From: Lentinus brumalis
Lineage: Eukaryota > Basidiomycota > Agaricomycetes > Polyporales > Polyporaceae
Assembly: GCA_001792895.1 (NCBI GenBank)
Contig: MARA01000023.1
Span: 62,001-126,000, forward strand
Reading direction: 5' to 3'
Length of the DNA: 64,000 bases
Made by a program: the position numbers and the translations under genes. The notes under the pieces were generated by a model that was not told the DNA's origin, did not search any database, and saw only the letters and a program-made list of their open reading frames with translations. The stretch's first letter is position 1, and the number at the start of each line of letters is the position of its first letter. Positions 12,810-24,605 of the stretch are shown here, in pieces.

Positions 12810-13720
12810 CGAGCCGGGTTCGAGTGCGGCGGGATGTCGTCCTCCTGGTCGGGCCACACGAGTCGAGTTGGATATCGCCCACAGACGCACGTGGGACGTG
12901 TGTCGCAGACAGCTCGTTCGAGCTTGATTGGACATTCTCAGACGGGCTCCGCAGGCAGCGGGGCTCACCGGGTCGGGATCGCGCAGTCGTTCTGGACACT
13001 TTCCCGGGCCCCCGCCCGACGACCGATATTTCAAACTTGTCCTGGGGGCGCGAAACGAGGGCGTGCACACTCTGTGCGAGTCGCCTGTCCGTTCTGAGTC
13101 GGTTTCGCGCCAGTCCGGGACAAGGGGCGGGCGGACGAGCCGCGACGAGCGGTCGGGTGGCGAGACTGCAATGAAAATCGCACCTGAACGCGATGTTGAG
13201 ACCAGCTCGGATCGCGATGCGGTTCGGGGCGCTGTTGCAGAACGTTCGATGCGTTCCAACTGTGTCGCTTGGAGCGCGAGAGACGACGGGGTGGTGAAGG
13301 TATGGCTGATGTTGTGTCGGGCCGAGACCCCATGCCGACCTCCACTTCCCCTCGAGCCAGATGCCATCGTGCGCCGGGACGTGCGCATTCGTGCTTCCTC
13401 GTGCATACTGAGATGGCCTGAGACGGCCGGGGTCGCGATATCGTGCCGGACTCTTTCCCGGACCCCGTCCGACGCCCGAATTTTCCCACTCATCCTGGCG
13501 GCACGAACCGAGGTCGTGCACACTCCGTGCGACTCCTCAACTCGGTTTCGTGCCGTTCGGAGATGATTCGCGGGCGGGAGAGCCGGGACGAGCGGTCGGG
13601 CGACGAGATTGCAATGAAATCGCTCTGGAGAGCGATTTCCAAACCGGTGCGGATCGTCCTGTGGGGTGGCACGCCAACGGAGAGCGTTCACCGCGTGCTG
13701 GAGCTGTCGGGTTCAGCGCG
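12810..13720. repeat. Diverged tandem repeat, unit about 450 bp
   Basis: Two successive units match loosely: GTGCACACTCTGTGCGA at 13063 against GTGCACACTCCGTGCGA at 13516 (offset 453), and GACGAGCGGTCGGG at 13144 against 13587 (offset 443). Surrounding blocks (CTTTCCCGG, GATTGCAATGAAA-like) follow in the same order. The GC-rich composition opens long spurious frames on both strands. It looks like an old tandem duplication rather than a gene. Confidence 0.55.
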
Positions 13721-15260
13721 AGACGAGCCGGAATGGGGGACTGGTGGCCGGTCGTGTGTGGGGCCTGCGCCAGAACGCGATGGGAGACGAGTTGCGTGAC
13801 CGTACCGTGTCTGGACGCGAGCCGGCACGTTCGATTCAGAACGCGTGGTACTCCCATCGGATCGGTTTCGAGCGGGCTCCGAGGGAAAAGGCGGGATATA
13901 TGTCGGGTTTGGTGGCGGGCGGCGACGCGGTGACGGCGGTGGGGCGCACGCACGACGGGCGGTGGGTCGGCAAGCAACGGTTCTGGTGGGCGTAGGCGTT
14001 CTGTGTGTAGTGGCGAGCAGTCGCTAGTCGTAGGGGAGGGCGGCCGGTGCTGCATGAGAGACGGCGGGGGGTCGATGGACTGGCTGTCGGGGCGGCCATG
14101 GCGACCGACGCCTGGGCCGTTGCGGCCTCGAGCGCCGCTTGCTGGTGGGAGTTCTGCAGTGTTCCTGCAGCTTCTGAGGACACTAAGCGTAGGATGGGTG
14201 AGAGTTAAGTAGCATCGATCGAGTGCAGAGCCCGGGCGGATGATTGCAAGTCCGCGGCATTGCGAGGGCGGCAGTCAGAGCCTGGAGACGAAAGGGATAC
14301 CGGCCGACTCAGTCGACTACGGCGCACCTGCTGAGCCCCAATTGAGGCCTGTAGGACGTCTTCGCGGTGTTTGAGGGGCGAATCTCGTCGACCGCGGGCC
14401 TTAAGATGGTTCTACACGCCGTAGATTGCGTCAGATGGGCGCGCTCTGAGCTCGGACTGTATCAAGGCCATCGTAAGCAACAGTTAGAAACACACAAGGG
14501 CTACTGCGACGCACCTGAAGAGACCAAAGAGGGCGAGAGTGCCGGCGGCAGAGAATTCAAATTTGTGGCATAAGTGGCTCATGGGAGCCGTTCGGGCGAA
14601 GGAGTGGAACAGATGCGGATGGATGTGAAGCTCGTAACGATGTGTCTTCTGTAGCGTAGACGTGTGAGACGAAGGAGATACGGGGCGAGGGAGACGGGGA
14701 CTGACCTCAGCGCTCTGGACAAAGGCTTTCGACGTTGGACGTCGTGGGCGTCGATGAAGAAAGGTTCGAGGGCGACAACATGCAGCATTATAGCGATGCA
14801 TGAGTGCGTTGGAAGCGAGTACGGGGTGCTGTTTCGGAGTTGCGAGCTGGTGCAAGCTTGGCAGAAACAGTTACCTGAGTCGTGCGGGCGCCGTGGAAGC
14901 GTCGCAAAGAGACTGCGTGGATGCAGGGACGGGGAGGGCAAGTTGTGTATTGCGATGCTACTACTACGACAGGCGCACTCAATGCATCTCGTGTCTCCTT
15001 AGATAGCTGCTTGAAGCTGGAAGGTGCGGGCAACGGCGGAGAGAGACGAGGGAGGAGGGCGGGGGAGCAAGCGGAGGGCGGCTGGCGGCGGAGAGGGCAG
15101 CAGAGGGCGCAGAGGGCGCAGAGGGAGGGCGTGTGCGTGTCAAGCGGACGAGAGCGTGGGCGAGAAGCGCAAAGGACGGGCAGTGGAGCGGCGACGAGCG
15201 ATGCAGGCAGAGTGCAGAGAGCAGAGATCGTGCAGGACGTCGAGCGAGCGAGCGTACCAG

Positions 15261-17108
15261 GTCCGGTCAGGCCATTCTCGTCGTACAATCCGTGTCTGGC
15301 CTTGTTTTCGGCGTTTCCCGAGAGCGAAATAATGGGATAGCCCCGTATATGGAAGCGTTTTCCAACTCAGAAACCGCGTATTTTGTAAGCCCTAGGCTGG
15401 GGTCTGCAAGCGACGTGCACTGACGCGTCGCGTCCACTCAGCCAGTGTCTGCATCTTTCTTTCCTCCCCCTCGTCCGTCATGCCTGAAAGCACGAAAGCC
15501 ACAATCGCCGTTCCTGCACAGGATCCCAAGAAGAAGAAGCCTGAGGAGAAACCTGAGGAGGACGTCAAGGATGGTGCATCCAAGAAGAAGGACGAGGAGA
15601 AGGAGGGCGAGGACCTGGTACGTGCTTGCATCGAGTAGAGTCGGGAAGGCTCCTCACATCGCTTTTGCTGCAGTCAGAAGAGGACCTGCAGCTGAAGAAC
15701 GAACTGGAGATGCTCATCGAACGTCTGAGGGTGAGTGTGCTTGCACATGGACGGGACGCGTACGCGTGCTAACTGTGGCTGATCGCAGGAACCTAACACC
15801 GACCTCTACCGACCAGCCCTGGAGACTTTGAGGACCCTTATCCGGACATCTACGTCGTCCATGACCTCCGTGCCGAAACCTTTGAAGTTCCTCCATCCCC
15901 ATTACCCCCAATTGCAGGAGCTGTACGAGACATGGCCCGTCTCGGATAACAAGGTGAGCCCCGGATGACTGCTCTTGCTTCTCGCCCACTCCCGCCGGCC
16001 TGACCGCGGCGACGCGCCTCGGTCGGGGAAGATCACCTGCCGGCGGCGGTGGCTCAAGGAAGATCACCTGCCGGCGGCGGTGGCTCAAGGAAGATCACCT
16101 GCCGGCGGCGGTGGCTCAACAGCACTTCCCCATGCGCCGCATTCCGTCATACGTCGCGGCCTAGCACCTCTTCCGAATTGGTGGTGGGTCAATCGTGCAT
16201 TAGGACAGTTGGCAACCTGGGTCACATTTGTGCGACCGCGAGAGCACGAGCAGGATGCGCGCCCAATCCGAAAAAGAGAGATGCGAACAGCGAACAGCGA
16301 CTGCACGCTGTTTCGAGGCGACCGCACTTATCCCTCCCAGGTTCGTCACGGGGCCGGGTTAGAATTGCCACCTGAAGTCCAAGCGAGACTTCATCTCCTA
16401 GATCTTTGTATCTACTCCTGCGACATGGGTGCTGACGCGTTCATCAGAGCCTCTTCGCCGACATCCTTTCCGTCCTCGCCATGACCTACTCCGACACCCA
16501 GCCCCGGGGGACGCTCCGCTACCGCTTGCTCTCTGCCTCGCTCAGCCCCTCGAAGAAACTCTCGGAGCCTGGATCGTGGGGTCACGAGTACGTGCGCCAC
16601 CTTGCGGCTGAGCTGGGCGAAGAATACAGCTTGCGCGAGTTCGATGAGACAGGCGAGGAGAAGACCACGGACGAGAACCGAGTTCCTGGCACTGTGGAGG
16701 ATCTGCAAGCACTCGCAATCGAATGCGCGACGTTCCTCCTCCAACACAACGCGGAGCCGGACGCGGTCGACCTACTGGAGGAGCTCGAGATCGTGGACCG
16801 CATCGTTGACATTGTTGACGATAACACATACGAGCGCGTATGTCAATACATGATTCGGTAAGTGAGATGACGCTTGGGTTGAATGTCCGCGCTCACGTCG
16901 ATGCAGTTGTGTCAACCTTCTCCCCCCACCAGACGACCTCTCCTTCCTCCGCACGGCGCATCGCATCTACGCGAAGCACCACAAGTTCCCACAAGCACTC
17001 ACACTCTCAATCCGCCTCGGCGATCCCGAATTGATCCGCAAGGACTTCAATGCGCCTGCCAATCTGACTATGAAGAAGCAGCTCGCGTTTATCCTTGCGC
17101 GAGCACAG
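15261..17108 (+). repeat. Segmental duplication, copy within the intact RPN1 gene
   Basis: Direct repeat partner of 4123-6050. It begins at GTCCGGTCAGGCC immediately after a purine-rich, GAGC-repetitive upstream sequence and ends inside exon 5 of RPN1. Confidence 0.92.
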
Positions 17109-19200
17109 GTACCCAAGGAGTGGTTGGACCCGGAGGATGGTATGACCGACGGCGAATCGGAGCTTCCTGAGGAAATCCTCGAGTGCCTCAGCAATACGCG
17201 ACTGAGTGCACAGTTCAAAGAGTTTGGCAAGGAACTCAGCGTCCTGGAGCCCAAAAGCTTGGAGGACGTATACAAGTCACATCTGGAGAACACGAGTGAG
17301 TTTTTCGGGACGTTGCTAACACTGCCACTTTGGTCTCACATCGCTTTGCAGGGTCAACAGCTGCCGCCAACGTCGACTCGGCAAAGGCAAATCTGGCTGG
17401 AACCTTCGTCAATGCGTTCGTCAATGCGGGATTCGGCAACGACAAGCTCATGGCGAAGGCGGAAGAGGGAAACAGCTGGGTGTATAAGAACAAGGACCAC
17501 GGTATGCTTAGCGCCGCCGCGAGTCTTGGTCTGAGCTTGCTCTGGGACACCGACGAGGGTCTCAGTCAGGTCGACAAGTACACGTATTCGTCGGAGGAGT
17601 ACATCAAGTCCGGTGCGCTGCTCGCGACGGGTATTCTCAACTGCGGTGTCCGGACGGAGGCCGATGCTGCGATGGCACTGCTCTCTGAGCACGTCGAGAA
17701 CAAGTCCGTGCCGCTGAAGACGTCCGCGATCGTTGGTCTCGGGCTTGCATATGCGGGCGCGCAACGGGAAGACGTCATGGCGTTGCTTTTGCCGTTCGTA
17801 GCAGATGACAGTGTGTCGATGGAGATCGCGTCGCTGGCTTCGCTAGCACTCGGCTTCATCTTCGTGGGCAGCGGGAACGGCGACGTGGCGAGCACGATCC
17901 TGCAGACGCTCATGGAACGCGATGACAAGCAGCTCGACGAGAAGTGGGCGCGCTTCATGGTCCTTGGTCTCGCGCTGCTCTATTTGGGTATGTTCGCGGC
18001 ATCCCCGTAGTGTACAGCCAGAACTAACGAGGCTTGTCATTGTCAGGTCTCCAAGATGCATCGGACGCAACGATCGCCACTCTCAAGGCAATCGAGCACC
18101 AGATCTCGCAGACAGCTGTCGTCCTTGTCGACATGTGCTCCTTTGCTGGCACCGGTAACGTCTTGAAGGTCCAGGAACTCCTCCACTACTGCGACGAGCA
18201 CATCGACAAGACACCCAAGGAGAAGAAGGACGATGACGAGAAGAAGGACGACAAGGACGCGACTCCGGAGGAGCCCCCGAAGGACGACACCTTCCAGGCC
18301 TTCGCCGTCATCGGTATCGCGCTTGTTGCGATGGGTGAGGAGATCGGGTCCGAGATGTCACTACGACAGTTCAACCACCTCGTACGTTCACTCGCGATAC
18401 TTCACCTGCATATTCCGCTCACGTTCGTTGCAGATGCACTACGGCGAGCCGACAATCCGCAAAGTCGTTCCTCTCGCCATTGGTCTCGTTAGCGCGTCAA
18501 ATCCCCAACTACCGATCATGGACACGCTGTCGAAGTACAGTCACGACAACGACCTCCAGGTTGCGCTCAACGCAATCTTCGCGATGGGTCTCATCGGCGC
18601 GGGCACGAACAACGCGCGACTAGCGCAGATGCTCCGGCAGCTCGCGGGCTACTACTACAAGGAGCCCGACTGCTTGTTCATGGTCCGGATAGCTCAAGGC
18701 TTGGTGCACATGGGCAAGGGCACAATCACCATCAACCCCTTCTTCTCGGACCGCACAATCATGGGCAGGACAGCAGTAGCGGGTCTCCTGGCGACCCTCA
18801 CTGCCTTCACAGACGCCAAGAGCTGTAAGTGATCCTGCTGTATTGCATGTTTTGACCTGAGCACTGACCGTTCACCATAGTCATACTGGACAAGTACCAC
18901 TGGATGCTCTATTTCCTGGTGCCTGCGATGTACCCGCGATTCCTCATCACGCTCGACGAAGAGCTCAACAACATCGCCGTGACCGTGCGCGTGGGTCAGG
19001 CAGTCGACGTCGTCGGCCAGGCCGGCAAGCCAAGAACGATCTCCGGCTTCCAGACGCACTCGACGCCCGTGCGGCTGGGCACGACTGAGCGCGCGGAGCT
19101 CGCGACGGAGGAGTACATTCCGTTCGCGCATGTGCTGGAAGGGTTCGTCATCCTGCAGAAGAACCCGGGCTGGGAGAAGGAGGACAAAATGGACATCTGA
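15480..19200 (+). CDS. RPN1: 26S proteasome regulatory subunit RPN1 (PSMD2)
   Basis: Scaffold of the 19S base of the 26S proteasome, binding ubiquitin-like shuttle factors and the deubiquitinase UBP6. Nine exons keep frame: 15480-15617, 15674-15730, 15789-15953, 16448-16857, 16907-17295, 17352-17987, 18047-18381, 18434-18824 and 18881-19200, giving 946 residues (yeast 993, human 908). The lysine-rich N-terminus is followed by the conserved block [14 protein letters not shown] and then [12 protein letters not shown]-type repeats are seen from about residue 420 onward (for example [43 protein letters not shown]). The C-terminal domain ends with [20 protein letters not shown]. Intron 3 (494 nt) is ten times longer than the others and holds a minisatellite. 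The 5' half is duplicated at 4.1-6.05 kb. Only this copy is intact. Confidence 0.96.
16027..16119 (+). repeat. 31-bp minisatellite, three units, in RPN1 intron 3
   Basis: Three identical 31-bp units (16027-16057, 16058-16088, 16089-16119), one more than in the duplicated relic. Confidence 0.92.
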
Positions 19201-19695
19201 GCACGCATCTTGGTCTCGTCGGTAGTATTGTAGAACCTTGCTTTCGCTGTAACTGTAATTTTTTCTTCCTTGCATTTCGTGCTTCCGGGCACTGAGCGAC
19301 GTCTGCGTGAGTGCGGTTTTCACGATCATCTACGGATTGATTGTTCGTCAGGTGGACTACTCGAGACCAGAGTATAGAGACCAGGTGCCGGGCCCGAAAC
19401 TCACAGCACAGTATCACTGGCGAAAGCGCAGTATATAGTCCAACGCAGTCTCGCTGGCAGCCCGAGCTGATCACAACAGTCGTGAGTACCCAACGTTCAA
19501 GTTCCTGACAACTGTACAACTTCACCCTGGGTGACCTGAGTTATCTCAGCGCTGCACATCTCAGAGAAGGGCGCATGAACATCGTCGTATGTTACAGGAT
19601 AGTGTACCTTCGAGGCATAAAACGATTACGCAGACACCTCTGATGGATCCACAGAGTCGCACTCGAACCCCGTGCGACTGAGATGTAATAAGGAT

Positions 19696-21072
19696 CTAGG
19701 GTCTCAAATTTGCAGGCTCGTGGTGCATTGTGTCTAGCTCGATAGCAGTGGTCTCTTCTCCAGCGCTCCCAAAATAGAGGTCGGATAGTGTGACCCCGGC
19801 AGACATGAACTGGGTACTGAAGCTCACGATGGACGGATGTCGGCGAGGGTCCATCGCAAGTCGTCGCAGATTGAGGAGCACATGAGAGCCCTGCCGCCAC
19901 ATTCGGTCAGGGACATTGATGGCGAAGGCGGACCTGTTGGCATATACTGACCGCGTACGACATCACCGAGAGCTCCCAGCTGACGAAGACAGATAGTTAG
20001 CCTCCTCGAAGCCGCAGCGAACGTCACTGTGTCGCTTACAAGTAACAGATCCCTGCTAGCGTGTTCTTCTCCAACTCGTACATCAAGGTATTGAGGAGCA
20101 TGATAGCTGGGTAGAGTACGGTCAAGATTTGTCACTGCATGCGGCGCGCAGCAAGCGACCTACCGAAGATGATCGCGTATGCCCATGTACCGTCTCGGAC
20201 CAGCGTGACCATGATGGGCTGTCTATGGAAATTATTGATCTCCAGGACCGAGAAGAACTTGTACAGCGTGAGGAGGAACAGAGTGGTCTCGAAAGCTAAC
20301 GAGATGGTCCTGCATGCATTCGCGTTAGCAATCGGACTCAACTCAAATCAAGGTAGAAGACCGCACCAGTAGGAGAGGAACATTTTTGGAGTGGACGTAA
20401 TGAGGCACTGCGGGGTGAACTCAAACTTCGGGACGGTGAGAGCGAGGATGGTGCACATCGCCACGACCTCCGCCACGAAGAGCACATACACCGTCCTGGT
20501 TACTATCCAGTTGCGATTGTACATGGCATATACTGCATTCTCGAGTCAGCCCTCCGGCACCAATCCCGTCTCGGAGGCGAGGACGGACGTACTGCGAACT
20601 ATAAGAACAACCTCTACGACGACAGTGAGGACTTCGTTGGCACCGAGCTGGTAGGCAATCCACGCTCTGCATTGGAACATGTTGTAGACGTGGCCCTCGG
20701 CAGCCATGGCGACCAACCCAACGAGGATCGAACTGACACGTCGACAATGAGGATCCAATGAGGATCGTATGCATGGCCGACGCTCACCATTGTACCAAGT
20801 ACGGTATGTGTCGAATGAAGAGGTAAGCCCATTTTACCCAGCTATTCGGTGCCCTAAGACTCGGTCAGTGAAAGCGCGTCGGCGCACAGCACATAACACT
20901 CACCGCCAGATATATTCTACCTATTCACCATACAGATGGTCAAAGTAAGACGCCTTCAGCAGATGAGTTAGCGCACCTCCTCGTCCAGATTGATCAGCGT
21001 GTCCCAGACGAGGAATGCCGTCGCGGCGCAAGCCAAGTCCGAAGTCACTACCGCGGAGGCGTTGAGCGACAT
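19696..21072 (-). CDS. DUF6533-family membrane protein, inverted paralog
   Basis: Exons 20977-21072, 20904-20920, 20788-20853, 20593-20732, 20367-20532, 20164-20309, 20106-20040, 19979-19952 and 19890-19696 keep frame and give about 306 residues. The DUF6533 signature is at the start (FLVWDTLINLDEE, then VEYIWR and WVKWAYLFIRHIPYL), followed by several hydrophobic segments consistent with a seven-helix membrane protein, and RDGTWAYAIIF and GSHVLLNLRRLAMDP blocks. Function of the family is unknown. It is the closest relative of the plus-strand gene at 36069, in opposite orientation. The first exon is unusual: where the relative has ATG and a GT donor this copy has GTG and GC, so I start it at the in-frame ATG at 21072, reading through the old intron; an ATG at 21260 with a GC donor is an alternative. 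Confidence 0.75.
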
Positions 21073-21590
21073 CGGAAGTCGACACGAATCATGAAAACTT
21101 CAGGCTCACAAGTGCCATAGTTATCCGCCCTCGAGCTCACTGTTCCGGCGGCCGAGTCGAAGAGGATCATGAGGTTAGCCGGGGTTGATGATACATGGGG
21201 CGTAGGGCCCTCGGGAGTCGTAGGCGAGGCCGCCAGCTCAACGGCCTGGCCAAAGTTCATATAGTCTCAGAGCGCCCCTGCGTCGCGCGCCCGCACACGC
21301 TCGCTGAGCCGGTGATAGTATCATGGAAGGGCAGCCCGAGTAGTTGACATCCGATAGCGGAGCGCGGACATGGGAGTCTTCGAAGGTGGCGATCTCATGC
21401 TGGTGCGACCCTCCTACCCGCGAGGCTTGTATCATTAGGAAGTACCGTAGTCGGGGCACTTAAACGGCTGCAGGGCCTTATCTACCTAGATCGAAACGTG
21501 CAAGAGTGTGGTTTTCCTGAATGTGAGCGCGTCAGCGTACCGAGGGGAGACACCACCTAAGACGTCAACACGAACCTCCCGCGCACCTAC

Positions 21591-23972
21591 TCACGCCCAC
21601 TTCTCTACCACCTTCCTCACCACATCCCACGTGTCGCCCTTGGTCCCCCACGTCTCACCCTGCCCAGTCCCCCACGTGCCGTTGCTCCATGCCTTCCCGA
21701 GCGCAATCATCTGCGCGCTGACGGTCGTCGCGTTGTACGCCGCGCCCGTCTGCTTCGTGTCCGCGAGGTACTCGACGAACGCCGCCCAGCGCGGCCTGTA
21801 GTACGTGCCCACGAGGCCCGCCCACGCCTTCGATGCGTAGTCGTTGATCTCGCCGTCAGGGCCCCAGAGGGTGATCTGGTTCCGCGCGTTGTACTCGAGA
21901 TACGCTGCGTACGCCTCCGAGTTCTTGTCTTTGTCCTTGCCGTGCGCCCACGAGCGGGCATCGCGGATCCAGTTGCTCAGCAGGAAGTGGTCGTTCGTCG
22001 CCAGCAGTGCGTCGAGGTCGGCGAGCAGGTCGAGGAGCGTGTGACCGGCCGCGCTCACGGCCGACGGGCTGGACGTGGAGTTGTACGCCGCCACGAGGAC
22101 GTCGTAGTAGTCGATGAACCGGTTGGAGAGGAGCTGGCGGGCGACGTCGACGACGTCGAACGCAAACTCGGGATTGAGCTTGAGCAGCGGCTGCTGCTCC
22201 CCGGCCTTGAGGAGCGCCTTCAACGCAGGAAGGATGGTGGTGTTGGTGTCATATGGAACACGCGTAGGATGGTGGCCTGTGCGGTTCGTGAGACCCGTCA
22301 GCGCCGGCGCGAGCTCATAGATGCTCTTGATCGCTGCCTGGGAGCCAGGATCCGTATTGCTGTAGACCGTAGCGGAGAGCAATTGCCAGGCGTCGATAGC
22401 CGCCCTCGGAAGAGACTTGACATTGTACCGCCGAGCGACCCAGCCATCGACGTAGGCGGCGATGTTCAGAGGGGTAGATGACCAAGCCTGATCAAGGAGG
22501 AGGTCGTACACAATCTCGTTCCCCTCCTGGCCCTCCGGCGTCAGCCCGACACCTTTCATGCTGCTGCCAGGGCTGTGCAGCGCGGTGAGCGGCCCGTGCG
22601 TCAGCTCGTCCAGATTGCCCTCGAAGCCCATGTTGCCGCCGTAGTTGTGCAGCTCGCACCACACCCACTGCTTTCCAAAGTAGGACGAGGTGCGGTTCCA
22701 CTGTGGCTGCGCCTCAGAGTACAGGTCGAGAATGATCAAGCTGTCATTCTCGGGGACCCCGCCAAGGTAGGCCTCGATGCGCTCGTTCGTCCAGAAGGCG
22801 GAGCTGCTGAAGAACAGCCATCCCTGCATGAGCCAGACCGCGTCCGGGTCCGCCGCGCGCAAGCTAGCGAAGGTTCCTGCCGTGACGTTGGCGAGGTACG
22901 CCAAGTCTCCGCTGAACGGGTTGTTCTCGTTGTACTGGTCAAGCGTGTAGATGTGCGACACGTTCCCGTACGCCTCGCGCTGCTTGGAGATGAAGGTCGT
23001 CTGCAGCGTCGTGAAGAGAGGGTCGAACGGGTTGAGGAAGGTGACGTTCGTCAGAGACTCGGGGAAGCCTTCCCACTGGCTGCCGTTGACGATGGATGCG
23101 TTGGGGTAGAGCGTAGCAAGAGCACGCGGGACGAAGCCCGTGAACGAAGGCAGCACTGGGGTCATCCCCAGCTCCGTCATACGACCTATAATACGTTTCT
23201 GCAAGGCGAACTGATCGTTGATCCAAGTGGTAGGGAGGTCTCCACCCCAGCTTCCCTGGATATTACCGAAGCGGTTCCATGCTTGGAAGGCGGGTCCGGA
23301 GAGGAAAGTCGCGATGTCGGTGTCCGTGAGACCAACTTCACGGAAGGTCTCGATGAGGATGTACTCGTACCCGACCCAAGCAAGGGGTAGATTGACGCCG
23401 CGAAGAGCCAGCCAGTCAAGCTCAAGTTCCCATTGGTCAAAGTCCCAGAAGGCGGTCGTATAGTCAAAAGTGACCGTGTTGAAGTGATATCTGCGACACC
23501 ATGTGAGTATGCACGGACGCGGTACAGTGACGTTGACAGTTGAGATGTACCTGTAAGGAACGATGGCGTGAGCTTGGACCGGGGTCCCCACCTTGGGGAG
23601 ATGAGCAGGGAGGTGCGCCAGACGGGACCCCGTCCACCAGATGTCAGTGCCCCCGTGCGTGGACAGGTAACTAAGAGCGGTCGAAAATGGTCAGAACACA
23701 TGCGAAGTGCTGGCAACAACGGGTACTCACGCGTAGAAACCACGAGCACAGGCTGAGACCGTCGTACACTGTACATGAATACCGGCAGGGACATCCGAGA
23801 CGACGAACGAGTCAGTGTCTCCGTCTGCGAGAGAGAAAGAGAACGCGTGGGCGTGCGTCGGAACACGTCGTTTTGCGAGGGCGTATATGCCGTCCAAGTT
23901 GGGTTTCGCGTCGGAGACCGTGACGACAAGGCCAAACGACAGCAGCGCAAGAAGGACGTGGCGGAGGACCAT
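21591..23972 (-). CDS. NAGLU: Secreted alpha-N-acetylglucosaminidase (GH89, NAGLU family)
   Basis: Hydrolyses terminal non-reducing alpha-linked N-acetylglucosamine. Three exons keep frame: 23731-23972, 23551-23670 and 21591-23490, giving 753 residues (human enzyme 743). The N-terminus is a signal peptide (MVLRHVLLALLSFGLVV), so the protein is secreted or vacuolar, and many N-x-S/T sites follow. The catalytic TIM-barrel core shows NTVTFDYTTAFWDFDQW, LRGVNLPLAWVG, then YTLDQYNENNPF (Glu near residue 309, the position expected for the acid/base Glu) and VWCELHNYGGNMGFEG, GLTPEGQEGNEIVYDL. The helical C-terminal domain is complete. The stop TGA at 21591-21593 overlaps a possible donor (GTGAGTAGG), so a short additional terminal exon cannot be excluded. 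Substrate in the fungus is not known; heparan sulfate is the animal substrate. Confidence 0.93.
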
Positions 23973-24493
23973 GTTGCGCAGTGAACGATGCGTAGAGCGT
24001 GAGGACCGCCGCGACGGATGGTGTCAAGACTGCATCGGCGCACGTTGGTGTACTCTTGAACAACTTCATCGCGTCTCTGCGATGTCACGGTCCGACGTCC
24101 CATCAGCAACCGGCCGGCGTCCATCAAGGTTAAGTATCGTAATATTGATAGGCCAACCGTTGCAGGCTTGCAGCAAGTTCGAGCGTCGAGTTGAGCATAT
24201 GTCGTGATGTCTGACCATTGTTAGTTGAATCAGCGGTAGATAAGGACAGCGAAGAGTACTCACAAGCCCGAGTTCAGGGAATAATGTGATAGCTGGTGCC
24301 GGTGAGTATACATACTATGCATGCGTGGCGTTTGCAGCGTTGGTAGCAAGCGGTAGATTCTCGCTCTTTGTGTTCGGACGCCTGATTCGAAGCATCACAG
24401 CTTGCAGGGTGGAGGACAGATGGAGAAGATGTTGATCGTGCTGGACGAACTGACGTCCTACGTCAGGTCACGCCCATACACGGTGCTGTGTAT

Positions 24494-24578
24494 GGGCATT
24501 TGGCACAGTGGTAGCGCGCACGCTTCGCATATGTTTGTGACTTGCGTGAGGTCCAGAGTTCAATCCTCTGAATGTCCA
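24494..24578 (+). tRNA. tRNA-Ala (anticodon CGC) with a 13-nt intron
   Basis: The cloverleaf folds from the sequence. The acceptor stem GGGCATT/AATGTCC has a G3:U70 wobble, the alanine identity element, and discriminator A. The D arm is GCAC-AGTGGTA-GCGC (one A-C mismatch). The anticodon stem is CACGC/GCGTG and the loop is TT-CGC-A, interrupted after position 37 by a 13-nt intron (24530-24542). The variable loop is AGGTC. The T arm is CAGAG-TTCAATC-CTCTG. Boxes A (TGGCACAGTGG) and B (AGTTCAATCCT) are present for RNA polymerase III. Confidence 0.9.
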
Positions 24579-24605
24579 CTTCCCAACAATAATGTACTTT
24601 TATGC

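Larger units (their letters stand above)
6051..15260. other. Gene-poor 9.2-kb interval between the two RPN1 copies
   Basis: No reading frame here shows a recognisable domain or a consistent chain of exons. The stretch is rich in isolated splice-like signals (GTACGT, GTAAGTAAG, pyrimidine tracts with CAG) on both strands, GC-rich spurious frames around 6.1-7.7 kb and 12.0-14.2 kb, and an AT-richer part around 9.7-10.7 kb. It also holds the G-quadruplex motif, simple repeats, a possible small hydrophobic ORF and a diverged tandem repeat, listed separately. It could contain a non-coding RNA locus or decayed genes; I cannot tell which. Confidence 0.6.

Noticed and set aside
12630..13691. 353-codon minus-strand frame with internal repeats
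   Set aside because: The repeats reflect the diverged tandem DNA repeat; frames are open on both strands because of GC content, and no family is recognised.
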